Origin: Pseudomonadales bacterium
GTDB taxonomy: Bacteria > Pseudomonadota > Gammaproteobacteria > Pseudomonadales > Ketobacteraceae
Length of the DNA stretch: 44,673 nucleotides
Direction of reading: 5' to 3'
Assembly: GCA_020062665.1 (NCBI GenBank)
Contig: JAGUVW010000030.1
Coordinates: forward strand, 1 to 44,673
Under the pieces are notes generated by a model. That model was not told the DNA's origin. It made no database searches and worked only from the letters and a program-made list of their open reading frames with translations. Each line of letters starts with the position of its first letter. The stretch's first letter is position 1. Below are positions 1-9,411 of the stretch, piece by piece. The position numbers were made by a program, and so were the translations under genes.

Positions 1-822
1 CAGCGAAGCCGTATCCGGTTTGACCGACGCTGACTTCACCGTGGAGAACGGCACACTGAGCGGCCTTTCCACGCTGGATAACATCACCTGGACAGCGACA
101 CTCACTCCGGATGCCAGCGTAGAAGACACCAGCAACCTGATTACGCTGGATAACACCGGCGTGATTGATGCCGCAGGCAATGCTGGCACCGGCACCACCG
201 ACTCCAACAACTATGCGATTGAAACCCTGCGCCCCGGTGTGGTCAGCATTGTGGTGGATGACACCGCACTGGCCGCAGGTGAAACTTCCGATGTCACTAT
301 CACCTTTAGCGAAGCCGTGACTGGATTGACCACCGGTGATTTCACTGTGGAGAACGGCACCCTCAGCAATCTCACGACTCTCGATAACATCACCTGGACA
401 GCCACGCTCACACCTGATGCCAACGCAGAAGACCCCAGCAACCTGATCACATTGGATAATACCGGCGTGGTGGATGCCGCCGGCAATACCGGCACCGGCA
501 CTACCGATTCCAACAACTACGCCATTGATACCTTGCGCCCCACGGCATCCATCGTGGTTGCGGATACCGCTCTGGCAGCCGGTGAAACGTCAACGGTGAC
601 AATCACCTTCAACGAAGCAGTCACCGGGTTGGCCGTCGGCGATTTTACTGTCGAGAATGGTGTGCTGAGCGGATTGAGTACGAGCGATGGCGGCATCAGC
701 TGGACTGCCACCCTCACACCAACGGCCAGCACTGAAGACACCGCCAATCTGATTACATTGGATAATACTGGCGTCGCCGACGCCGCCGGCAATACCGGCA
801 CTGGCACCACCGATTCCAACAA
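1..822 (+). repeat. Tandem 306-bp coding repeats
   Basis: Two complete units of exactly 306 bp (211-516 and 517-822) and the end of a third (1-210) lie head to tail. They encode 102-residue Ig-like domains that are similar at both protein and DNA level. The array probably continues to the left of the window. Such arrays change copy number by slippage or recombination and can be collapsed in short-read assemblies. Confidence 0.85.
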
Positions 823-3800
823 CTACCAGATCGACAATATTGTACCCAGCAACAGCCTGCCGAGCGGGCAAATCACCGATAGCGTTACCCAATTGGTTTT
901 CAGCAGCGGCAATGGCAATGCGATTACCGTCAGCGATGGCAGCAACCTCACCGTCGTTGTCTCTATCGGTAGCGGTACGCTGGTCGCCAACACGGGCGGC
1001 ACCGCTGGTGTCTTCAATAACGGCACAGGTGCAGTCACCATTACCGGCACTGCCGCCGAGGTGAATGTCGCACTGGAAGGGCTGGTTTACACCCCCAATG
1101 GTGCAGGTGCACAGACCCTCAGCATCCAGAGCACCGACACCATCGGCAATGTGGATAGCGATAACCTGGCAATCACCGTCAACAACGCGACCCTGCTGGT
1201 GACCTCCAACCTGGATACTGGCGATGATGCGACCGCTGCGGGCAGTTTTGCGGCAGACCAAGCCGATGGCGGCGGGTTGAGTATGCGCGAAGCGCTGCAC
1301 TGGGCGCGCGCAGGTGACACTATTACCTTTGACCTGGACGCAGGCACAGCCGGTAACCAGGGTGGAAGCATCACCCTCAATGGCACCCAACTCCAGATCA
1401 ACTATTCCAATATCAAGCTTGATGGCGACCTGAATAATGACGGCGTGGCCGATGTAACCATCTCCGCCAACAACGCCAGTCGGGTGATGGCTATTAGTAA
1501 CAGCCTGAGTGGTGTTGAGATAACGGGCCTGACCCTGACCCAGGGTTCAACCGCAGGCGGAGGCGGAGCGCTCCAGATAGGTTTCAGCTCCAGCGTCACC
1601 GTGCGCGACTCGAACCTCACCAACAGTACCGATGCGGGTCTGGGCGGTGGCGGTGTTTATGGTGCCAGTGCAACCCTCACCATGATCAACAGTACCGTGA
1701 GCGGCAACACCAGTAGCACCTTCGGCGGCGGCATACGCATTGTGGGCTCCGACGGCACACTTAACCTCATCAATAGCACTGTCAGTGGCAATACCACCAC
1801 CGGTGCAAGCGCGCATGGCGGCGGTATCCAGTATGGCGCTACTGGCAGCCTGACTATTATCAACAGCACCATCAGCGGCAATGCCGCTACAGGATCAACA
1901 TCCCTCGGCGGCGGCCTCAGGATCACCTCCGGCACAGCCTTCGTCTACAACAGCACCATTGTAGGAAACGCATCAACCGACGCCGGTGGCGGTGTCCACG
2001 CCAATGGCAACGATACCTTTGTGAATACCGTGGTTGCGGGCAATACCTCCGGCGCCGGTGCGACAGCAGGTGCCAGTGGTTCACCCCTGGCGACTGGCGG
2101 TACGGCAGACGATGTCGGCGGCACTATCGAAACTGCCACCAACAGTTATTTTGGTAGCAACGTTGCTATCGCTACCAATAACAGCAGTCTGAACAACCAG
2201 GGCACCAGCAACCTGTTATTGGGCAACCTGGCCAACTACAACGGCAGCCCGATACAAACCCATCGCCCACAAACCGGCAGCGCCCTGCTGGAAGGCGGCA
2301 GCAACGCTGCCCTGCCCGTGGATACCTATGACCTGGATGGCGACAGCAATACCGCTGAGACCCTGCCAGTCGATGCCAATGGCGATGATCGCGTCAGCGG
2401 TACTGTCGACATCGGCGCCGTGGAAGGCAACGCTGCGCCCGTGCTGAGCAATGTGAATGGCGGCGGCACCTTTGTAGAAAACGGCAGTGCGATTGTGATC
2501 GACAACGACATCCTGGTGAGCGACAACGATCTCGACCTGCTCAACGGCGGCAATGGTGATTACAGCGGTGCTTCAGTGATCATCACCCGCAATGGCGGCG
2601 CCGTGGCCAGCGACAGTTTCGGCTTCAACGATGGCAGCGGCATCAGCCTCTCCGCCGGCAATCTGGTGAAAAATGGCCAGACCATTGCGAGTTTCGATAC
2701 CAGCACTCCAGGCCAGGTGACTATCACCTTCACCAACGCCAATGGTGAAACGCCGGAGCGCGCGGACGTAAGCGCCATCCTGCAGCAGATCACCTACAGC
2801 TCCAGCAGTGAAGACCCTGGCACCGGTGCCAGCCTCGATATCACCCTGAATGACGGCGCCGGCGCGAGCGTGACGGAAACCGCCAGCATCACTATCACCG
2901 CCGTGAATGATGCACCCTCACTCACCGCCACCGCCACCAATCCCACCTTTACGGAAAATGGTTCTGCCGTTGCTGTATTCAGCGGCACAAGCATTGGCAC
3001 GGTTGAAGCTGGCCAGTCCATTACCGGACTGACGCTGACAGTCGCCAACCTTTCCAATGGCGCCGGTGAGGTGATTACCATCGATGGCACCGCTGTCACT
3101 CTCACCAACGGCACCAATGGCACCACGGCAGGCAACAGCGTGGGCTACAGTGTCAGCGTCGTCGGCAGCACCGCCACGGTTACCCTCAGTTCAGCCGGCC
3201 TGAATACCGCCACTGCGCAAACCCTGGTGGATGGCATCACCTACAGCAATACCAGCGACGCACCGGTCGGAACCAATCGCGTGATCACCCTCACCGGCAT
3301 CACCGACAGCGGTGGCACTGCCAACAGTGGGGTGGACACCAGCAGCGTTTCGATCAGCTCCACCGTCACCCTGAGTGCAGTGAATGATGCGCCGGTGATT
3401 ACTGCACCCGGTTCAATCGCCATTACTGAAGATGTGGCGGGTGCCATCACAGGCATCAGCTTCAGTGATGCAGACGTGGGCTCCAGCGCTGTGACCGTGA
3501 CGCTCGGCGTGGGCAGTGGCAGCCTCGCCGCCACCAGCGGCAGCGGCGTCACTGTGGGCGGCACCAGCAGCACCATGACCCTGACCGGCAGCATCGCAGA
3601 CATCAACGCGTTTATCGCCGCCAGCAGTGTCAGCTTCACTACGATTGGCGATGGCACCAGCGATGTGACGCTGACGGTGGGCATCAACGACAACGGCAAC
3701 AGTGGCAGTGGTGGCGCGCAAACGGATTCCACCACGGTGACACTGGATGTGAGCGCGGTGAACGATGCCCCCGTCAACAGCGTTCCCGCTGCGCAGAACG

Positions 3801-5725
3801 TGGATCAGGACAGCACCCTGGTATTCAACGCGGGCAACAGCAACCTGATCAGCATCAGCGATCTTGATGCGGGCGCCAACAACGTTGAAGTCACGCTCAC
3901 TGCCAGCAACGGCGTCGTCAGCCTGAGCGGCATCACCGGCCTCAGCTTCACCACCGGCGATGGCACCGGCGATGCTGTCATGACATTCACCGGCAGTATC
4001 GCTGACATCAACAGCGCGCTGGATGGTTTGGTATTCGCGCCGACTGCAGGTTACAACGGCGCGGCGAGCATCGAGATCGCCACCAATGACCAGGGCTGGA
4101 GCGGCAGCGGCGGCGCGCAAAGTGATACCGACACCATCGCCATCACGGTGGACACGATCAATCCCGAAATCACCGCCATCACCACCAGCACACCCGACGG
4201 CAGTTACGGTATCGGCGCCGTCATCACCATCACCGTCACGTTCGATCAGGCCGTGTTTGTCGATACCACCGGTGGCACACCCAGCCTGCTGCTGGAAACC
4301 GGCACGGTGGACAGCAGCGCGATATATGTGAGCGGTTCAGGCACCGATACACTCACCTTCAACTACACCGTGCAGGCCGGTGATGTGGCGGCCGATCTGG
4401 ACTACAACGCGTCGGCGGTACTGTCCCTCAACGGTGGCACCATCGAGAACGCCGGCAACGATGCCGCAATACTCGCCCTGCCAGCAGCGGGCAGCGTGGA
4501 TTCCATCGCCGGACAACATGATCTGGTGATCGACGGCATCGCGCCCACTGCTGATATCACGCTGGAAGGCGCGCCCAACAGCTACGCCAAGGAGGTCACT
4601 TTCCTGGTGCAGTTCAGCGAAGCGATCACCGATGTCAGCGTCGCGGATTTCACACTGGCCACTAGCGGCAGTGTCAGCGCCAGCGTGGGCAGTGTCACTC
4701 AGGTGGACGCCACCACCTGGCGTGTGCTGGTGAATGACATCCAGGGCTCCGGTACCCTCAGCCTGGTGCCAGTGTCCAGTGGGCTCGCGGATGCGGTGGG
4801 CAATACGCTGGCCGGCAGTTCCAGTGCCACGTTTACCGCGCAATTGCTGCCACCGCCGGTGACACCGCCCGCACCGCCGGCGCCGGTGGAACCGCCGGCC
4901 CCTGCCCCGGCACCTGTCTCGAGCGCACCGGCTCCCCTGATCGTGCTGGCACCTACTGGCGCGTCCAGTGCCACCAGCGGTTTTCTCACCAGCGTGGAAC
5001 CGCCTCCACTGATCAGTTCCCCGGTGCCTCCGATTCCCTCGGTGGTCATCACCAGTCTGCCCAGTCTGGCCCAGTTCACCGCGCCGGGTTACGCCAGTTC
5101 CGTGCAGGTGCAGTCCGGGGTTGACACCATCAACACCAGCGATACCGGCACAGCGGCAGGCAGCCCCCGTGGCACTGCGCCTGCTGGCTCCGCCGCTACG
5201 TCGGGTGGCGCCGCCTTCGTTGCACCCACCAGCGCCTTCATCGATCGCGGCGCCATGAGCGCCGACATCCAGCTGCGGGCGCAACCGGACATCGGCAATT
5301 TCAGCTTCCAGCCCGGCGCCCAGGTGTACGTTGCCGTACCGAACAACACCTTCAGCGCCGCTTCCAACAGCCAGATCACCGTGGAAGCACGCCAGGCGAA
5401 TGGCGCACCGCTGCCATCGTGGCTACGCTTTGATCCTGTCACCGGAACATTCACGGGCAAGGTGCCGCCCGGCTTCCAGGGCGAGTTGTCGATCGAAATC
5501 ATCGTTCGCGACAACAAGGGCAACCAGGCCAGCAGCAATCTGGAAATCAGCGTGGGCTCCCCAACCAGCCTGCTGATGCCACTGGATCTGGAATCGCTGT
5601 TTGCCACGCCGGAAGCGCCTGCTGCAAAACCGGATCTGGCCAGCCAGTTCGCGCAGTTCGGCCGGCCGGCCTGGGATGCCGAGGCCAACGCCTTGCTCAA
5701 CCGATTGCAGTCGACACGCAGTTGA
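2..5725 (+). CDS. Giant repetitive surface/adhesin-like protein (5' end outside window)
   Basis: The frame is already open at base 2, so the N-terminus lies off the left edge; about 1,907 residues are visible. Order seen: three Bap-type Ig-like repeats of 102 residues (each ending in a [17 protein letters not shown]-like motif); a CSLREA-like stretch ([17 protein letters not shown]) leading into a Gly-rich beta-helix region with repeated INSTVSGNT motifs; several cadherin-like blocks ending in AVNDAP; another Ig-like block; a Pro/Ala linker near residues 1615-1650; and a C-terminal putative Ig domain ([17 protein letters not shown]). No RTX nonapeptide repeats are visible in this part. Family knowledge points to a secreted or surface adhesin. 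The four-gene export cassette downstream is its likely secretion machinery (inference). Confidence 0.85.
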   Translation, partial: SEAVSGLTDADFTVENGTLSGLSTLDNITWTATLTPDASVEDTSNLITLDNTGVIDAAGNAGTGTTDSNNYAIETLRPGVVSIVVDDTALAAGETSDVTITFSEAVTGLTTGDFTVENGTLSNLTTLDNITWTATLTPDANAEDPSNLITLDNTGVVDAAGNTGTGTTDSNNYAIDTLRPTASIVVADTALAAGETSTVTITFNEAVTGLAVGDFTVENGVLSGLSTSDGGISWTATLTPTASTEDTANLITLDNTGVADAAGNTGTGTTDSNNYQIDNIVPSNSLPSGQITDSVTQLVFSSGNGNAITVSDGSNLTVVVSIGSGTLVANTGGTAGVFNNGTGAVTITGTAAEVNVALEGLVYTPNGAGAQTLSIQSTDTIGNVDSDNLAITVNNATLLVTSNLDTGDDATAAGSFAADQADGGGLSMREALHWARAGDTITFDLDAGTAGNQGGSITLNGTQLQINYSNIKLDGDLNNDGVADVTISANNASRVMAISNSLSGVEITGLTLTQGSTAGGGGALQIGFSSSVTVRDSNLTNSTDAGLGGGGVYGASATLTMINSTVSGNTSSTFGGGIRIVGSDGTLNLINSTVSGNTTTGASAHGGGIQYGATGSLTIINSTISGNAATGSTSLGGGLRITSGTAFVYNSTIVGNASTDAGGGVHANGNDTFVNTVVAGNTSGAGATAGASGSPLATGGTADDVGGTIETATNSYFGSNVAIATNNSSLNNQGTSNLLLGNLANYNGSPIQTHRPQTGSALLEGGSNAALPVDTYDLDGDSNTAETLPVDANGDDRVSGTVDIGAVEGNAAPVLSNVNGGGTFVENGSAIVIDNDILVSDNDLDLLNGGNGDYSGASVIITRNGGAVASDSFGFNDGSGISLSAGNLVKNGQTIASFDTSTPGQVTITFTNANGETPERADVSAILQQITYSSSSEDPGTGASLDITLNDGAGASVTETASITITAVNDAPSLTATATNPTFTENGSAVAVFSGTSIGTVEAGQSITGLTLTVANLSNGAGEVITIDGTAVTLTNGTNGTTAGNSVGYSVSVVGSTATVTLSSAGLNTATAQTLVDGITYSNTSDAPVGTNRVITLTGITDSGGTANSGVDTSSVSISSTVTLSAVNDAPVITAPGSIAITEDVAGAITGISFSDADVGSSAVTVTLGVGSGSLAATSGSGVTVGGTSSTMTLTGSIADINAFIAASSVSFTTIGDGTSDVTLTVGINDNGNSGSGGAQTDSTTVTLDVSAVNDAPVNSVPAAQNVDQDSTLVFNAGNSNLISISDLDAGANNVEVTLTASNGVVSLSGITGLSFTTGDGTGDAVMTFTGSIADINSALDGLVFAPTAGYNGAASIEIATNDQGWSGSGGAQSDTDTIAITVDTINPEITAITTSTPDGSYGIGAVITITVTFDQAVFVDTTGGTPSLLLETGTVDSSAIYVSGSGTDTLTFNYTVQAGDVAADLDYNASAVLSLNGGTIENAGNDAAILALPAAGSVDSIAGQHDLVIDGIAPTADITLEGAPNSYAKEVTFLVQFSEAITDVSVADFTLATSGSVSASVGSVTQVDATTWRVLVNDIQGSGTLSLVPVSSGLADAVGNTLAGSSSATFTAQLLPPPVTPPAPPAPVEPPAPAPAPVSSAPAPLIVLAPTGASSATSGFLTSVEPPPLISSPVPPIPSVVITSLPSLAQFTAPGYASSVQVQSGVDTINTSDTGTAAGSPRGTAPAGSAATSGGAAFVAPTSAFIDRGAMSADIQLRAQPDIGNFSFQPGAQVYVAVPNNTFSAASNSQITVEARQANGAPLPSWLRFDPVTGTFTGKVPPGFQGELSIEIIVRDNKGNQASSNLEISVGSPTSLLMPLDLESLFATPEAPAAKPDLASQFAQFGRPAWDAEANALLNRLQSTRS

Positions 5726-5730
5726 TACCG

Positions 5731-5754
5731 GGGCGCGCACCCCGCGCCCTTTTT
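5731..5754 (+). terminator. Rho-independent terminator after adhesin gene
   Basis: GGGCGCG (5731-5737), a 5-nt loop, CGCGCCC (5743-5749), then five T. It lies just after the adhesin stop codon and before the outer membrane factor gene. It would end or attenuate adhesin transcription before the export genes. Confidence 0.8.
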
Positions 5755-5815
5755 CCAGCAACACAACGTTTTCCAGCGACATACTTTCAACGCACCATAA
5801 GGACACCAGGACGTG

Positions 5816-7333
5816 ATGAAAGCCAAAGCACCCTTTCCCCTGAAGCCCATCGTCACTGCCACCGCCAGCATTGTGCTGCTGGCCACGCTGGCGGGTTGCG
5901 CCATCCGGCCGGAGCCCTTCACCGAAGACGAACGCCGCCAGCAAATCCAGGACGACAAGACAGCCATGTACCAGAACCAGGAAGCCGCCAGCGGCCCCAT
6001 CACGCTGGACGAGGCCATGGCGCGAGCACTGAAATACAACCTGGACAATCGCCTGAAGCTGATGGAACAGGCCCTGGCCCACCGCCAGTTGGACGTGGCG
6101 AATTTCAATCTGCTGCCGCAACTGACCGCCAACGCCGGCTACTCCACCCGCGACAATGTTTACGGATCTGCGTCGGAAGACCTGGCCACCGGCGAACAGT
6201 CCCTGGTGCCATCCACTTCGCAGGATCAGGAATACCACACCGCCGACCTGACATTCTCGTGGAGCCTGCTGGATTTCGGCGTCAGTTATTTCCAGGCCAA
6301 GCAGCAGGCGGATCAGGCGCTGATTCTGGAGGAACGTCGCCGCAAGGTGGTGCAGGTGATGCTGCAGCAGGTGCGGCAGGCCTACTGGCAGGCCGTGGGG
6401 GCGCAGCAACTGGAAGCCAAGATCACCAGCGTGATGCAGGAAGCGGACAAGGCGCTGGCGGACTCCCGCACCATCGAACAGGAACGGCTGCGCTCGCCGC
6501 TGGATTCCCTCAATTACCAACGCCAGATGCTGGACATCATCCGCCAGCTCGAAGCCGTGCGCGATGAACTGGTACAGGCCAAACCGCGCCTGGCGTCCAT
6601 CATGAATCTTCCCCCCGGCCAGGATTTCAAGCTGGCGGAACCGGGCCAGCTGCAGACGCCGGTGATCACCACCGATCTGACGCAGATGGAAGAAATCGCC
6701 CTGTTCAACCGTCCGGAACTGGTGGAAGCCCAGTACCAGGAACGCATCAGCGTGCAGGAAACCCGCAAAGCCATCGCGCGGCTGTTCCCCGGTGTTGAAT
6801 TCGACGCGGGCGGCTACTACGACAGCAACAGCTATCTGGTGAACAACGACTGGAATGCCGCCGGTGTGCGGGTAAGCTGGAACCTGTTCAACGTGTTCAA
6901 CATCCAGAACACCCGTGCCGCCGCCGACGCCCAGGTGGAAGTGGCCCGCAGCCAGCGTCTGGCGCTGAACATGGCGGTGCTCACCCAGGTGCACGTGTCC
7001 TATCGGGATTACCAGAACCGCAAACACCAGTTCGAACGCAGCAGCGACATGTTCGGCGTGGATCAACGCATTCTCGGCCACACCCGCAACGCCGCCCGCA
7101 CCAGCGCCGACAGCCGGCTGCAGGAAATCCGCGCCAGTGCCAGCGCACTGATTTCGGAACTGCGCCTCTACCAAAGCTACGGCGCCCTGCAAAGCGCCTA
7201 CGGCCAGACCCTGGCCACCCTGGGTGTGGATCTGCTGCCGAAACAGCTGCCCGACGATGACCTGGCCACCGTGCGCAACGCTGTGGTGCAGGCCCAGGCG
7301 GAAGCGGATCAGCGCTTCGGCGGCACACAGTAA
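5816..7333 (+). CDS. TolC-family outer membrane efflux lipoprotein
   Basis: About 505 residues. The N-terminus is a lipoprotein signal with lipobox LAGC (Cys28 from the ATG at 5816). The body shows the two long alpha-helical repeats of outer membrane factors: ITLDEAMARALKYNLDNRLK opens the first, and the second starts near EEIALFNRPELVEAQYQ. This family forms trimeric outer membrane channels that join periplasmic adaptors. A GTG at 5813 is an alternative start; AAGGA at 5799-5803 suits either. The gene is first in a tight run with three adaptor or peptidase genes, so the channel probably serves export of the upstream giant protein rather than drug efflux (inference). Confidence 0.88.
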   Translation: MKAKAPFPLKPIVTATASIVLLATLAGCAIRPEPFTEDERRQQIQDDKTAMYQNQEAASGPITLDEAMARALKYNLDNRLKLMEQALAHRQLDVANFNLLPQLTANAGYSTRDNVYGSASEDLATGEQSLVPSTSQDQEYHTADLTFSWSLLDFGVSYFQAKQQADQALILEERRRKVVQVMLQQVRQAYWQAVGAQQLEAKITSVMQEADKALADSRTIEQERLRSPLDSLNYQRQMLDIIRQLEAVRDELVQAKPRLASIMNLPPGQDFKLAEPGQLQTPVITTDLTQMEEIALFNRPELVEAQYQERISVQETRKAIARLFPGVEFDAGGYYDSNSYLVNNDWNAAGVRVSWNLFNVFNIQNTRAAADAQVEVARSQRLALNMAVLTQVHVSYRDYQNRKHQFERSSDMFGVDQRILGHTRNAARTSADSRLQEIRASASALISELRLYQSYGALQSAYGQTLATLGVDLLPKQLPDDDLATVRNAVVQAQAEADQRFGGTQ

Positions 7334-7342
7334 GGGCCACCG

Positions 7343-8086
7343 ATGCGACGATTGTCTGCCACGCTCATCGCCACCCTGCTGTTCCTCATCCCGCCCGCGC
7401 TGCTGCGGGCGGAATCCACCCCCGAAGACAACCGTATCCGCATCCAGCTGACCTCTCCGGATGCGGTAGTGCTGTCCAGCGAACTGGCCGCCAAGATCGC
7501 CGAACTGCCGGTGCGCGACGGCGCCCCCTTCAAGCGCGGCGACAAACTGGTGACATTCGAATGCAGCCTCTACGATGCCCAGCTGAAAAAAGCCCAGGCC
7601 ATCGCCGACTCCGCCCGCAAACTGCTGGAAGTGAACCGGCGCCTGGCAGATCTGCAATCCGTGGGTGAACTGGAACTGGAACAGTCCGCCGCCAAGGTGC
7701 GCGAAGCGGAAGCAGAGCTGCACTACATGGAAACCAGCGTCAGCAAATGCGTGATCCGCGCGCCGTTCAGCGGCCGCGTCGCCAAGCGCCTGGTGGCGGA
7801 ACACCAGTACGTGAACACTGGCACCCCGCTGCTGGATATCCTGGGCAGCGAACAACTGGAACTGCAGATGATCGTGCCCTCGGGCTGGCTGGCCTGGCTC
7901 AAACCGGGGCAGCGCTTCACCGTCAACGTCGAGGAGCTGGGAAAGGCCTACCAGGCCGAGATCGTCCGCCTGGGCGCCCGCATCGATCCCCTCAGCCAGA
8001 CCATTCCGGTTACCGGCCGGCTGGTAAAAAACACGTCGGAACTGCTGGCGGGCATGAGCGGCTGGGCCGAGATCACCCCACCATGA
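7343..8086 (+). CDS. HlyD-like periplasmic adaptor (membrane fusion protein)
   Basis: 247 residues with an N-terminal signal sequence (about 1-23), a split biotinyl-lipoyl-like domain (VLSSELAAKIAELPVRDGA, then CVIRAPFSGRVAKRLVAEHQ) around a short helical hairpin (about 75-130), and a beta-barrel region after it. AAGGG lies 8 nt before the ATG, and the gene starts 9 nt after the outer membrane factor gene. This adaptor fold links an inner membrane component to a TolC-type channel. It is short for the family. Its stop overlaps the next start (ATGA), suggesting translational coupling. Confidence 0.88.
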   Translation: MRRLSATLIATLLFLIPPALLRAESTPEDNRIRIQLTSPDAVVLSSELAAKIAELPVRDGAPFKRGDKLVTFECSLYDAQLKKAQAIADSARKLLEVNRRLADLQSVGELELEQSAAKVREAEAELHYMETSVSKCVIRAPFSGRVAKRLVAEHQYVNTGTPLLDILGSEQLELQMIVPSGWLAWLKPGQRFTVNVEELGKAYQAEIVRLGARIDPLSQTIPVTGRLVKNTSELLAGMSGWAEITPP

Positions 8087-9408
8087 CCGCCATGAACGAT
8101 CCCGCCCGCACCCTCGTCACGCTGCTGCAACTTGGGCGCCGCGCCCGCAGCGCAGACAGCACCGAACAGCTCGCTTTCGTCCTGGTAAACGAAACACTGC
8201 AGCTGCTGGATTACCGTCAGGCGGGCCTGTGGCTGTCCGGCGGCCTGGGCCGGGTGGCAGCAGTATCCGGCGTACCCGACCCCGAACCCACTGCACCCTA
8301 TGTGCAGTGGCTGGGCCACGTGTTCCGCCGCCAGCTGAAACAGGACAGCGCCACCCAGATCCAGCCCCTGCAACCCAGCGATCTCGACGCCACCCTGGCC
8401 ACCGACTGGGCCAGCTGGCTGCCCGCCCACGCGCTCTGGCTGCCACTGCGAGCGAAGGAGCAGACCCTGGGCGTTCTGCTGCTCGCCCGCGATACCCCCT
8501 GGGGCGAGCCCGAGCTGGCCCTGGCCAGGGAACTGCAGGATGTGTACGCCCACGCCCTGGCCACCCATACCCGCCAGCGGCAACGTCTGCGCTTGTGGCA
8601 GGGCATACGCCACACGAAATGGCTGTGGCTGGCAGTGGCGGCGGTATGCGCCTTTCCGGTACGCCTGAGTGTGCTGGCCCCCGCTGAAGTCGTCCCGCGG
8701 GAGCCCTTTCTGGTGCGGGCGCCCCTCGACGGCGTGATCGACACCTTCAGCGTGCGCCCCAACCAGGCCGTAGCCAGGGGCGATGCGCTGTTCAATCTCG
8801 ACACCACCGTGCTGCGCAGCCAGCACGCCCTGGCGCGACAGGCTTACCAGACTGCCCAGGAAGAATTCCGCCAGACCGCCCAACTCGCCGTCACCGATGA
8901 CAAAGGCAAACTGGACATGGCTCTGCGACGGGGACAACTGGCAGAAAAATCCGTGGAACTGGACTACAGCGCCCGCCAGCTTGAACGGGTGCAAGTCAAG
9001 GCCGAACGCCACGGCGTGGCGGTGTTCACCGACATCAACGACTGGTTGGGCAAGGCCGTGGTGCTGGGCGAGAAAATCCTGCTGATCGCCGATCCCAAGC
9101 AAGTGGAACTGCGCATCGACCTGCCCGCCGGCGACATCATTCGCATCGAAGCGGGCGCAGAGGTCGAACTCTACCCCAACGCCAGTCCGGTGTTCTCCTA
9201 TTCCGCCCGGGTGCAGAGCCTGTCCTATCAGGCGGAAACCACCGCCAGCGGCGTGCTGGCTTACCGCGTGAAAGCTGAACTGCACAGCGACAATCTGCCC
9301 CGTATCGGCCTGATGGGTACCGCCAAAATCACCGGTGATCGGGTGCCGCTGATCTACTACCTGTTGCGCAAACCCCTCACCGCCGCGCGGCAATGGGTGG
9401 GATGGTGA
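8083..9408 (+). CDS. GAF-domain/HlyD-like adaptor fusion
   Basis: 441 residues. The ATG at 8083 is chosen because it overlaps the preceding stop as ATGA. Residues about 10-165 look like a GAF-type domain (ADSTEQLAFVLVNETLQLL ... LPLRAKEQTLGVLLLARDTP). A single membrane segment follows (KWLWLAVAAVCAFPVRLSVL, about 182-201), then a HlyD adaptor: lipoyl halves with VRAPLDGVIDTFSVRPNQAV, a coiled hairpin, and a beta-barrel. The GAF part would be cytoplasmic and the adaptor periplasmic. It is second of the two adaptors in the operon. The GAF domain suggests control by a cytoplasmic ligand, but none can be named. Confidence 0.85.
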   Translation: MTAMNDPARTLVTLLQLGRRARSADSTEQLAFVLVNETLQLLDYRQAGLWLSGGLGRVAAVSGVPDPEPTAPYVQWLGHVFRRQLKQDSATQIQPLQPSDLDATLATDWASWLPAHALWLPLRAKEQTLGVLLLARDTPWGEPELALARELQDVYAHALATHTRQRQRLRLWQGIRHTKWLWLAVAAVCAFPVRLSVLAPAEVVPREPFLVRAPLDGVIDTFSVRPNQAVARGDALFNLDTTVLRSQHALARQAYQTAQEEFRQTAQLAVTDDKGKLDMALRRGQLAEKSVELDYSARQLERVQVKAERHGVAVFTDINDWLGKAVVLGEKILLIADPKQVELRIDLPAGDIIRIEAGAEVELYPNASPVFSYSARVQSLSYQAETTASGVLAYRVKAELHSDNLPRIGLMGTAKITGDRVPLIYYLLRKPLTAARQWVGW

Positions 9409-9411
9409 ACC

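Noticed and set aside
211-822. Adhesin repeats as a non-coding satellite or CRISPR
   Set aside because: The 306-bp period is a multiple of three and encodes conserved Ig-like domains in an open frame.
5423-7855. An 810-residue leftward open frame across the end of the adhesin, the outer membrane factor and the HlyD gene
   Set aside because: It is a shadow frame in GC-rich DNA. It crosses three convincing rightward genes and a terminator and has no recognisable domains.
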